A DNA stretch of 64,000 nucleotides from Pleurostoma richardsiae (taxonomy: Eukaryota > Ascomycota > Sordariomycetes > Calosphaeriales > Pleurostomataceae): the NCBI GenBank assembly GCA_030052745.1, contig JANBVO010000029.1, positions 62,001-126,000 on the forward strand, written 5' to 3'. The translations under genes were made by a program, and so were the position numbers. The notes beneath the pieces were generated by a model. The model did not search any database. It was not told the origin of the DNA and saw only the letters and a list, made by a program, of their open reading frames with translations. Positions 13,601-26,000 of the stretch are shown piece by piece (within the stretch, counting starts at the first letter, position 1; every line of letters starts with the position of its first letter).

Positions 13601-16600
13601 ACCGGAGCGGCGCGTCGATCATCTCCGGCGGCCCTCCGGTATCGACAGAGATCTACGGTGGCTTGCTTCCATCCGCAAGTATCCTTATCCTTCCTTCTTG
13701 ACCTGCCGACCATCGGCTCCCATTGTCAGTTTCGGAAAGAATTACCTCGTCGCAGACAAATCGAGGGTGAAGGGGATCCTGATAGCAACTGTCCGTGCGT
13801 CAACAAATGGTGGTGACCCGACCTTCCCCTTAATTGGTTGTGGTCAACAGCCGGCCAATCAGACATCTCCGGCCGGGCAGGGAACACTAGGAGACGGACT
13901 CCGGGGAGGACCGCCGGACATGGATCCTTGCTGCACCGGCAGATCTGTATCAGATACGTACCCTGGCTTGTAGAAGAGCCTTTCTCAAGACGAAGGATCG
14001 GTGAGAATTGCGGGAACAGCGACCCCATATCTTGTGTCTGCTAACGACGCGCTCAGTATATCTTGCACAGCACGATCCTCAACTGCTTTTCCGGAGCCAC
14101 GTCGGCCGCTGGAGTGTTAAGAGTGACGCCTCGTACGAGGAAGAAGCGCATATATGCAGGGGGAACGGTCAGTTTGCCGCGCCCGCGCTTCATATGTCGC
14201 AACCAGATGGTAGCGATAGCCCAATCTGGATAGAGAGGAGTGACCTGCAGGTCAGGAGAGCCAGGAAAGGACAGCCTGCTCTCACCGGTCCGTCGCAGCT
14301 TGCGTAGATAGCAGTGCAGGCACTGCATGAATCCCAGTCGCATCGGTCCATTCCAGGGACTCGGTCAGAGGCCAGACGGATTTCTAATGTCTGACTACCC
14401 CCCTGGAGCGTCCGATCTAGGCAAGTTGAGGGAAAAGCCTGCCGGCCACGCGATGCAGGTCAATAATGGCCCGTTCCAGCGGCCCTATCAGAAGCTCGGG
14501 CCATGTGACGACTTACACCGCTCCACCAGATCGCGTTCCTCATTCGAAACCTCGACCGAAGAAATCGTGCATTGCCAGCCGCTGTAAGCGACAACTGATA
14601 CTCTTCTAGGGTCGGTGGCTGGGCGCAGGCAGGAAGCGTGCGCGCTTTCTTGCAGTCTCGCGACGGGCCTTTCAGCCTGCGCCGAAGTAAGGTAACACAG
14701 AATGGCGTCTACTCAACACAGGACGTCGAGGAAATGACAAGAGACGGCGCCGATAAGCGTTTGAGAGGCAATATAAACTTGTCCCAGAAGATAGAAGCCT
14801 TGGTACTGGTCGGCGATCACCCAGTTGATCGAGGAGTTATCAGCCGGGAAGTGGGATACCAGAGAAGCGAGAACCCGATTCATCAACTCCGCAGGGACGG
14901 CAGCGGTAAGTGTAACCTCCCGCCTACCTGCGGGCGTCGGGAGAGATACCAGGATGCGAAGCACAACTTGAGATGAACTGCAAGTATCTCAGTGATACTT
15001 GACAACCCGCCCTAGCGCAGTATCGACGCCGGGCGGGAACAGGAGGCGACGGCGACGGCGATGGCGACGGCGACGACGGGAACGGAATGGGAATGACAGC
15101 TTTGTTCCGCCTCCTACGGCGCACGTTTTCCCCGCATTCTGACCCCTGTCCCTGTCGCCGAGCCGTGTCTTGGCGTCCTGTTCCTTTTGCACCTTTCCCG
15201 AAATGGACGGTTCTGCTACTCTGGGACCCGCCGGTTGGCGATACATGCCTCAAGGTACCTTTTACGTGAGTGACTCGACACATAGTTGAGTCTTTTGACC
15301 AGCAGTCACCAGCCGCTCCCTATCCAAGGCCAGTCTAGAAGCAAACTCCTGCAGAGGACACATCACGAACGAAACATGATAGACACGGAAAGGGACAGCC
15401 TCAGCCAACAATAGGCCGACCTACTCCCACCCATTGTGCCGTGTTTTACTGACTCCGGTAGTGGATCCTCTCGTCGTCACTTTGTGGTTGAAGCGAAGCA
15501 ACCCTCTGGCTCGTAACTTCCCCAATGCCGCCAGATTTCCAAGTTGCAGACTTGCAGAGTTGGCCCCGTGTCTATGGCAGACATGTCGTGCAAGGGAAGG
15601 TCTCCCGCGAGGTTCAGGCTTTCGTCAAGGGTTCGTGGAGCACGGCCGCTGGTGTAACACCGCGAACAAGCATAACCTTTTGCGCGGGTGACCTGCAGGA
15701 TGGCAAGATCGTTCCACAAAGCGAGATTTGCGGTATGTCCCCGCCGCTACAGACGGAAAAGCTCTCGCTCTGCGAGATGCAGTTCGTCACATTATCAGCA
15801 GCCTGCTGATCCGCCATGACTAAAAGAGAGAGACGGAGAGGAAGAGAGACGCTGATGACGCCCTGTTTGTGGTCCAGATGCAAAGCATTGACTCCTAACT
15901 CCCCGATGCTTCGCCACCGCCTCATGCTCATGAACACCCTCTAAGGATGTGGTTCGTTCGGGAGACTGAGCGACCAGATGGCGTCGAGTCTAGAATCACC
16001 CAGAAGCAGCCTTCGCCCAGAGCACCGGCTATCTGCGCTACTTTCTATGCTTCTAGCGGAGGTAATCAATACTCCTTGAATCTGCACTATACGATGAGTC
16101 TGGTGTAGATAAGCACTGGGAGGCAAAATATCTCTCACTTTAGGAGGGGTGGCTAATGCGAGTCCATGTGCGTATGTGACAGACTATGTCCGAGAACCTG
16201 CTTTGCAGGCAGATTCCGCCTCTGATCACCATCGAGGTAGTGCACTTGTCTGGAAGTGGGGAGGCAGTTGTAAGTTAGTATGGCCGCTCGGCAGTCTAGG
16301 CTTGATTGTATAGAATTTGCTCCGTGGCCTTTTCTGGTAGTCAACCCGGCGTCATCATGCAAATGCAACTGCTCGTTGTCAACGCCGACCATTAACAGTC
16401 TAGATCTTTACGTCAGCCCTCCAGTCGAAACCAGTCCAATCCTGCCCATGATGCACGCTACTGTGCTAAGCTGATTGAGCAGAGCTGAAAGACATCTTAG
16501 CTCGATTGGCCACAACATGACTGACCACGAACCTGGGGTATCCTTTCCAGAATTTAGAACGGAAGGCTTATGATCCGATACCAATGACATTTTCGACTTC

Positions 16601-19600
16601 TTCAGCGGCGCGGCGATCCTGACAAGGATTAGCAACGTGGGTGCACGTGGGAAACTTTCTATTCTTGGTCGTAGGCCCAGCTCACCATGGGTTTCCGAGG
16701 GGGGCGCCGGTTGCCCGGCCGGGGCGGTGTCACTTCAAACGGCTATCGGAGCGGCGCCGGATGATGTTTCTCCAATTGTGCTCTCGGGCCGGTACAACCA
16801 ATCAACGGCGCAGCCATCTGAAACTAAGTCGAAACACCAGAGCATTTGTGTGTGGGCGAAGCAGTCGAAACAAGGCACTTGTCATGGCTTCCAAGGTGTG
16901 GTTTCGCTAACAAGACCTGCTAATGCACACCAAACTAGGTTGTCTATGGCGTCGAAGCCCACCGCGGACACGCCACGGAATAGACACAATAGGCAAAGTT
17001 ACGCGACCTTGGAGGACTTGGATTCGCTGGAACTTTGGAATGGCTAGGTAGAGAGCTGAGACTCGTCCCGGTTTCTCACCGTGCTCGAAGACAACCTCGT
17101 GTCGTCACCCTTCAACAACTACGGAGTACGGAGCTCCGGCAAATCTTGGATTGATCGTACTAGAAAACCTCACAGACCAAGTGTTCGCCTCGGCCTGCAT
17201 TAGCCTGCAAGAGACCGCTGCACGATAAATTGTCTCACGTTTAAAAGGAAGGGGCCCTCGTAGAAGTGGCATGAACCGCTCACGCTTCCAGCCTGCGGTT
17301 AGAGTCCCGTCTGAATTCTGCTTCCTTCTGGAACACAGGAACCGGAGAGTTTCGTGCCTAGCTTGCAGAACCGGCCTCATTGTTTTTATCAGCGAGAGCG
17401 CGGGCTAGAGGGTCTTAGACTATACAAGGCGCACTAGGAAGCATTCCGCTGCGGACTAGGGCGATCGCCACAGAACACAATCGCCCAGCTGACAGAGAAG
17501 GGGTGTTTTCCTTTCGTAATTGCTTCATAACTCTACACGCGTCAAGACAACTTGCCTTGGCAGCAAATGACTGCTCCCAGGCTGATCGGCTTGCCGAGCT
17601 AAGCTAGAGTTGCAATTCCGGTCTGCCTCGCCTACGGCGCGTTGCGGGCCCGCTGGCTAGACTCGCTGCGCGGTGATACTCACCGTAGCCGCGACTTAGG
17701 GGGGCCAGGCGTCAACCCTAGGCACGCGCGATGCCGTTTCTAGGGCACAATCCCGTGCGGCACAACTCCGAAGGCGCCCACCGCAGGCATTAGCAGGCAT
17801 TATTACTGCACTCCTATTACACAAGACATGCATATCAAACCCCTGGATATGCAGGTACGCACATAAATTATCCAATGAAAGCCGGCGGGGACGGCGGATT
17901 TGTGCTAGGCTTGTCACCAACAAAATGAGGGAGTCCTGCACACCAGGGACCGCGAAAGTTGCTCGCTTCCCAATTGAAAACACTTCTCGCTAATTGAACG
18001 ATGCCGCCGAAGTTATCAGACTCTCGATAAGGCGGCCAGGCCCAAGACAGGGCTATTCCGTCTTGCCATGCCTGCCTTCCCCAGTGGCGTTCTGGACAAG
18101 ACCTGTTACCCAGGTTTAACCCCAAGGTTGGCCCTGGGAGATCGACCCTTCCCGTCTGATGAAATCGCGAAAACCTGCGGGCTGGGAACCCGGACGTCCC
18201 ATTGCGCACGTCCGATTGCAACCTTCTCGCGAGGAGCACTTAGCCAGGGTCAAGGACCCCCCCAATCACACCGGCCATCGTTTCGGCAAGGAAGTTCAGG
18301 GTTGGGGCTCTTGAGAACACACGGACATATACCCCTGTGCGAGAGAGACCCTGGAGGGCCAGCATATCCTCGGAGCGATCACGCAAAGACCCCAGGCGAG
18401 AACCGTTGAGGGCATGTACACATTATCTAGGTTCCGTAGTCCGCACGGGTCCTGTCACCCGGCAATGCGGCATCCACAAAGGGAATCGCCGCGGGCGGGG
18501 GGCTGACGGGATTCGAGGCATGGGCCATGGGAGGGTGTCTCCTCCGCCCTCGCTTGGACGCTGAGGCTGCTTTTGGACATGACAGACGTATCCAATTTCC
18601 ACATCGTCAGCGGGCCGAATATCCTCTGCCCGCGACGATCAGGTATAAACGCCAAATACGGGTGGGTTTGGGCCTCAATGAGGGAAAGCTGGATGCCCGC
18701 AATGGAAAGGCGACGTCACGCATGCGCTGTGTTTGGGGTCGCTCCGAGTGTGGGGATTGTGTAATGATGTGGGATGCTCGCCTGAAACAGACTTGGCTGT
18801 CCCCTCGTGTGCCTTGTAGGAAGGCCGGGGTCCGATCAAACCGACTTGCCAGCTTTTTTGGATCGCAACGGCTTCATCACAACGCCACGACTACGAGAGT
18901 GGAAGACAGGTTCTTTGTCAGCCGATTTTCGGCCACGCTGAACAGCCTCAGTGAGAAGGCATGCGACTTTGGCGCAATATTCGCACGCTGAGTTTTGGGC
19001 GTTGAAACCCAACTGAGGCAGTGTCTTGGAATGGCATCCTTCGGGATTTTTACCCGCCTAGGGCTTATCCTACCGGTTTTGAGCCTGGCAGTTGCTAAAA
19101 GTAGCGCAAGACCCAGCCGTTTTCGGGATTCCTAGGTATTTTTTGGCCTCACCTTGCTCACCGCGGTCAGCTCCCCTCTTGCATTCCCACCCATAGACTT
19201 AGGTCGAGGGAATAACTAAAGGAGGTCAAAGGTAGGCGCAACTGATCCTTCGCCTGTCTGCTATGCTGCACTGGGCAGTTCATAGTGTGAGGAGCTCCAT
19301 CCTTGAGCAGTCTCCCCCAGCACGTACGGAAAGTCAGCTAGCCACTTGCTTGATGGATCCCTCAATTGCTGAAGATTGTCGGTTCTCGCGGAAGAGCGTT
19401 TTGTCGATCTCCGGGTGCGCGGTCGGCGATGAACCGGGAACCAGGGCTCTGTTCTTTTCCTGTCCTTCCCTTCCTACGTGCCACCTGCGACCTTAGGATC
19501 TCCAATAAGTGCGATACCACTTTGCTATCTCTCTCTTCTGGCAGCTCGGGCTCACTTCTTCACCGGCAAGGTCTGGGGCATTCCTCACCTTATTCCCCGG

Positions 19601-19799
19601 TTGTCCCGGCTGATCCCCCCCTTGTTCAGGAGTGGGGGTTCGATGGCGAAGGTTGCAGCACGGTCCTCCTTACTGGCAAGGTGCCTGCCATAGTATTGTC
19701 CGCACTCCCCCGACGACACCATCGCGTAGCTGCCCTGAACTTCCCACGAATCGCAACTTTGTTCAGAATTGGAACTCTCTTCGATGGTTAGCTTCTTAG
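10601..19799. other. gene-free stretch, left part
   Basis: I see no host gene. Stops are frequent in all six frames, the longest frames are about 100-155 codons, and none shows a recognisable domain or a plausible exon chain. Base composition is not AT-rich and CpG-containing words are common, so this does not look like DNA that was heavily mutated by repeat-induced point mutation. A GC-rich patch lies at about 11.55-11.75 kb and a small GGCGAC repeat at 15.05 kb. The stretch may be old transposon-derived or otherwise decayed sequence, but I recognise no element in it. Confidence 0.45.
15045..15077. repeat. GGCGAC hexanucleotide microsatellite
   Basis: Five tandem GGCGAC units (one with a C-to-T change in the last position) run from 15045 to 15074, followed by a partial unit. 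On the opposite strand the unit reads as Arg-rich frames, which explains the apparent Arg/His-rich reading frames there. It is a simple-sequence repeat in non-coding DNA. Confidence 0.8.
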
Positions 19800-22700
19800 T
19801 TATCTCGTCGATACCACCAAGCGATGGTACGGTCATTAACCCAGGTAGATAAGTGTGATAGTGCTTTCTCCGTGTTGCGTCCTATTGGTCAATTTGAGTG
19901 CGGAAGTCAAGTACACCTGATTGGTCGGACTGTGTCAATTGCCCTAAGCGGCTAGTCACTTCGGAATCTGGAATGGCCGGTTCCCGACGGCGCACTTCCA
20001 AGACCAGCAAAGCGCACGCCAGCGTCAATCCTAAAACGTTCATGGCAGCCATCAAACGGCTCTGCGACCATCAATGACGATGAATTCTACATGCTAGGCC
20101 CCAATGGATGCTACTATCGCCTCGAGTCACCTTCGTGAGAACACGCCAGCACGTCGGCCCGCGATCGAGTCCCCAATCCACATGTAGAGCAATGGTCGGT
20201 GTCGCTCAATCCATCGTCTCGCAGCACGACTCCACAGACAGGGGGACTGACAACGAAATAAACTTGGCATTGAAAGTCAGCCTGGCTCTGTAAAGGCGTT
20301 GCAGTCCGTTTATTGAGGTAGCATGGACTTCTCGTCGAGCATGGCATGGCAGTTTGCACGTGAAGTCGCATGACGGAGGCTGCTTGTCACGATGGTGCTA
20401 CCGTGCGTTGGCCTCGTACCATTCTGACGTATCGACCAGGCGTGGAAGGACCAGGCAGTTGAGGGCAGCAGTGCTGCAGCCGATCTTCTCAGTTTCGAAG
20501 GTGGGGTTCCTGGCGTTTGTCGTCCTTACGGCGACGGCTTCAGGATCGAGACCATCGGACCACGGCACACAAGATATGGTTTCCCATTACGAAGTATGGC
20601 TAGCAAGTATTGTCCGAGATGCAATCTCCGAGGAGGCCCTAAAACACAGTGACAAGTTAGATCATTGCCGGGCAAAGGGAGACTGCAGAACTTGAGCGAC
20701 GCACGAAGGAATGCCGAAATACTCCACAAAGCCCTCACTGCTACGGTATCTTTGCCAGGTTATGCCCGGCTGTTGCTGGTTTGTACAACCACTTTGGACA
20801 TCTTGAGCCCAGCTGCGGGGTGGTCAAGCAGGTGACCGCAATGGAACGCCGGGGCGGACCGGGGTATATCGCGGATGCGCTTCGAGGCCGGCTGCTCTGT
20901 CCGGCGCGCCAGACAGGCCGGTGCGGCCGTTTAGTGTGGCATTCTCGGCCCCAAGCAGAGTGGTCTAGGGTTTCCAGTCGGGGATATCCCTCCCGATTCT
21001 CGACGACCATGATACTTGCGATAAGGCTTAGAGGTCCCCGGAGAACTCCGCGTGAGCGAATCTGTCAAACTCTACGGTCTAGGACATCCCCGCGATCTCC
21101 GCAATGATCTTGCGGGATTACCGTTAGACTCGACCTCTGGGACATTTGTGCACATGGACTGACGACGACACAGCACGCTCATGAAGCCGATACAGTTCGC
21201 TCCTCGATACTTGATCTTCATTGAACGAGAACAATGAGCGACGAGTCGGTTGCAGGCGGCAGCCCTATCTTCATTATCATGCAGGAAAGCGCCGAACCAC
21301 ACGCCGCCATCACTGTTGCTGCCAGTCTGCTCACTTTGCGGAAGCTTGGCGTCTTGGTGTATAACCACCATCGAAGGAGCGAGCCATACGACTATCACTG
21401 CAGGTGCGGAGGGCCCAGGCCGCCAGTCCGTCGCGAATCAAACGCCGATCCATCTGCAGCATGAAGATTGAAACCACACCAGGTACAGTAGCATTATTGG
21501 CCGTTGTGTGTGACGATGGCCTTTTACACCGGATCTGTTCCCCGGATGCAAGCCGACAGGGATGCCCCGCTATCTACGGGCCCTCCAGCCTCTTCGACTT
21601 CATCATCGACTCGCCGACACGGAGGAGCCCCTCATCCCAGTGCCCAGACCTCTCTAGATCTCACGGGACATTATGAGCGGGACTTGCTTCGTCTTGGCCG
21701 ACTCAGCATAATAATACGCCACTTGAACTGCTACTCATGTTTGCTCATTGATTATTGATAAGGTGGGGATATCAAGCATTATCGTGGTTCCTGCAGGTTT
21801 GCAGCGCCATCGCTCTGAATTGCCGCATGAGATTCACGCACTAGGCTCTTCGGAGAATAGGAAGGGTTGCAACGCGACTCCTGCCTGCTTTGCGCTGCAG
21901 GTGGCCGCATACTTATCATGCCTTTGGCTCACCGCATCTCCGTGCTTGCTGCAGCAGTTCGCAGGCTCTCGGACGCAAACTCCTTGTTCAACCTGGGTGA
22001 TTGAAACGAAGCGCAACTGCCGACCATCATTTGAGCCATTTAACGAAAACATAGTACTGAGCAGTGGTGGCTGGAGAAAGAGGCGATCCGCCTTTCTCGA
22101 CTCCTCAGGTCACCCATCCATCACACGGCACTAGGACGGGTGACATCGCGAAAGGGGTGGCCTTGGTACCAACCTCCAAACCCCCAACACGCCTTTTGTC
22201 ACGGATTGCACGCCACTCTTGCTGCTATGCATGTGATACAGTAAGGACTGCATTCTGTTTTGCTTGAGCTTCGATGCATGTCGCGGAACAATTGGCGCTC
22301 TTGATCTTGGTCGCCCCTGATGGACACCAGCATGGTGTTGCCACATTCTTGATATCTTCAAACCGCAAGGTGACGCACACCATCCTCTCATTCACGCTGC
22401 ACATGGAAAGCGTCAAACAGTTTCGAGGGGGGCAAGAGACGAACGCGTCTGAGAGCAGTGTGCCTCCCGAGGACAACCCTGGGTAGCTCGAACATGCCGG
22501 CACACTTCCATCACCCGCAAGCCGTAGATGGTCCGTCGCAGCCTGCAAACTTCGCATTTGAAAGGCGCGGAGACACGGGAGAGATCAGAATGTCTCGGCT
22601 TGTAGACTGTGTCCCCCTGTATGTTGAGAGGCTTGCCGTGTCCCTGTGTCGCTTTCCCTCATCTTCAAGTGAAGCCACTCGATTTATCACCTACAGCCGA

Positions 22701-23000
22701 GTGGCGCTGCGATTATTGACTACGGTGAAAACCAGCTGTTAATGCTCCCGCTGACTTCGGTGCTCCGTATGGTCAATGACTGTCCAGTGTGTCATCGTTT
22801 TCAGGAAAGCGATAACCTGGACAGGTCTGATGTTCGCCACCGTTTAGGAGCCTGGGCTGTCCCCGAGCTCAGGTGGCCTCCTGAACACGTACCTTTACGG
22901 GGAGTGGCTGCCTCCTATCATTCTTCCAATCTCACCGAACCTTGCGGCCTCTGTTTGGAAATGGTTCCCAAGAGATATCCGCCGCGATGAAAATGGTGGC
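19800..23000 (+). mobile_element. fossil Ty3/gypsy-type LTR retrotransposon (broken)
   Basis: Two separate plus-strand windows resemble Metaviridae pol. At about 20.31-20.66 kb a stretch resembles the end of reverse transcriptase, including a KVGFLAFVV motif like the family's KVxFLGFVV, followed by SHYEV at the expected place. At about 22.75-22.95 kb a stretch resembles the integrase zinc-binding and early core region, with CPVCHRFQ and VPELRWPPEHV. Both are on the same strand and in the family's gene order, but lie farther apart than usual, so an insertion or two elements is possible. The copy is old and thoroughly broken, with many breaks. I could not identify gag, protease or LTRs, so the outer limits are only approximate. 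Confidence 0.5.
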
Positions 23001-26000
23001 TTACAAGCTGATCTTGGAAACCATGAAGTCTCTTTTAGGCGATAAGGCACTGACTCTACCTCCTGAACCGAAGGTTGAACACGGCGATCAACTTCCTCAT
23101 TGTTTTAGGGAGTTCTCTGATTCATCGTCGTGGTTCTGTCCCCTAGGTACAGTTACTCCGGGAGGAGACCCGCCTGAGAACGGGTCAGAATCGGACGAGC
23201 CTGCACGCTCGGATAGTGGAGCGAGGGCCCAAAGCCCAAGCGAAACAGAGCACGGAGGTAGAGACACGTTCGCGATGATAGAACTGTCATGAAAATCTGC
23301 GGGAGATGGCATCGAAAGACCTCATTATGTCGTGTCGTGTCGGCACGCTTTCCTGGTTCACTTCAGACATGCTCGGCAGCTACTTTCCTTGATTTGTCGT
23401 CCGCAGGTGGCTCGACATGTCGCCGCCCCGGTGATCGAAAGCATCTCGACTCTGAACGCCACGCTAGGACCTCGGATGCTGAAGATCATGGACTGCCTCG
23501 GATGAAGGAGCGATCTAGATCACATACGCATGCTCAGGGGGCCTCCACCACGAGCGTCGCCACGTTAGTTTCAACTGCAAGGAGCACTCCCTATCATCTT
23601 TTGTGACGGTAGACGAGCGAGTCCGAATACTTGTCGAGGGACTGGTCGATGCGCTTCACGGTTCCTTGGTAGACACGCCTGGCAGACGTCCGCCGAGGCC
23701 TGCCAACGGAATAGCTTCGCTCTCATTTCTTGGTTCTTCATTTCAAGCGAAATAGCTTTGGAGACAGTGATCGACAATGCCTATTCTGAGCTTCCACTGT
23801 CACTGTGGCTTTTATTGGAAGGCTGATGGGAGGCAGCTTCACTCCCGATGGTCCAGTTGCGCTGGATTCTATGGTTCGGATACGAGGACCCCTGAATGGA
23901 ATCACAAAGTATTCGCGAATCCGTGACAGTCCCGTTTCGCGGAGCCATCCGGTACCATACGGATATCGAATGGTCTGGTGACTACAAGGTGCAATCTACA
24001 CGTGTATAGCAGCCCCGAAACCTCAGTTGCCTACGAGGAAGCGGCGTGCGATGGAGCTCCATCTGCCACGTCAACCGGACCGCCTGTTCCCCACTGGTGT
24101 CCTTAGTACATCTAGTCACTGGTCATATGTCAGATGAGAAGGTACAGGATCCGACAGTCCCGGAGTACGACCCATTGAACAGAGGCTCCCAAGTATCACG
24201 GCATCCGGACCGACTCCTCGGCAACTTACCTGCCTGATTACTCTCCGAGTCAATCATGAGCGAGGCCCCTTGCGGAAGAATGCGGCGCTGGGTGCCAGGC
24301 GCTGAATGAATCGAGCCCGGGATATCCTGTCTCCTTAGGGCTCGATTAGCCTGTTGATTACGTCCACTCAAGAGCACTAAGGCATAGTGCGATTACAGCG
24401 CTGTCAAGTTGGATGGTCGGATACGCGTGCTATCTCTCTCTCCCTTAGTAGCTATCCCGGAGGCGTCGATATCAACATGGGCCTCTTGCCTGCTCTACAG
24501 TTCCCTTATTACGCCGCCTGGAGGGGGCCGCATGAATCGGCAATCTCGAGCGACCAGGCTGACTACCAACAACGGCGGCTTGCTTGGGATATCGCTGGGT
24601 GCGGTGCTATTAGTTGGTCCAGTGGCTAACCCAGGACGGGTAGCAGCATATCTGTTGGTCCAGCCCAGAGCCTCCTCCTGAGACATGCAGGCCAAGACTA
24701 ATGGTGCATTTCCCATTTGGACAGGATTTACGCTTCTTTTCCACAGTACCATGGGCCGGCGACGTCTGGACAGGTCGCGCGGCGACGCGCCCAATTTATT
24801 CGTCTTGAGGGAGAGCAGCAACGTCCAAATGCGGCACAGATGCAGCCTCGACAACGCGTCGGACAAAAGGGCGCCCCTTTTGAGCAGCCAACGGCTCCTT
24901 GTGGAAGTCGTGTACTCGACCAAACAGGACCACGCCATTTTGGCGGCCTTGCTCAATCAGGTGCAGACTCCGAGTTGACTCTGCCTAGCAGCCAGGCCGT
25001 TCCCTGCGTGTAACCCCCGCAGATCTGCACGTGTCCGGAAGGCTATCCGGGCTGCGGCGGAGCCACAGGTTTGGGAATAGCTCTCCCTCAGCTTTCTTCT
25101 CATCCATGCAACAGCCCCCTCACCAAGCCATGACGGGCAGACCTCAGGTGACTTGAAGGAGATCGTGTGTTTCAGGACAGCAAAGAAGCGGGCTTTCCTT
25201 CCCTGCCGGCGTTTCTATCTTGGGACTCACTTGCCCCTGAAGCTTGCTGCGCTCTACACTACAGACCCTAGCGCGCAGCCGCTGTCATCGGGAAAAAGAC
25301 GCAGGCGTCGACTCCAGTTTCGTGGCTTGCTGCCGGTGAGACACGCCTCCTCGCGCACCCGGTCACCGAGTTGCCTGGGATGGCGCCTCTACTGGACGCC
25401 ACGGCAATGGCTATGCTGCGTAGAAGGGCTCAAATGTCCGACAACGCTCGGCGCACTGTGCGAGGTCCTCACAGACTGGGATTGCCTGGCCAGCGAGCCT
25501 TCTATCGCGATATCTCGCGCCTGAATTAGCAGCTGAGAGCTGCTCCTCCAGGTTCTCGAAACGCCGGCTGGGTCCAATGCCATCGACCCGACGGAGATTC
25601 TCTATTTCCGGTGTTCCTCGTCGAGAGAACCAGGGAGGAAGACCTGCGAAAACCTGGTACATTGCTGGGCTCGAAGGCTGTCCTGTGTCACCGTTCATGC
25701 ATGAGCGGCGACTCGCCACAACTTTCGATAGGAAACCGGAAACCTCAAAAATTTCCGCTGCAGCTACATAGTAAGTGGAAACGTGCCTGCCTGCCTGCCT
25801 GCCTGCCTCTGCACACATGCAGACGAGCATGCAGAGGTGATCATAGTGCTTCGCCCATTAATCTGCACCTGCTCCGGGCTCTGCTGAAGTCTCCGTTCTG
25901 AGGTGCAGGAACGGCTGCATGTCCAGGGCTGAAGATAAGTCTCCGCTGCAAGACGCCGGTGCTAGTTGCATCTAGTCACTGTCTTCTGGCTGCGGTTCCT

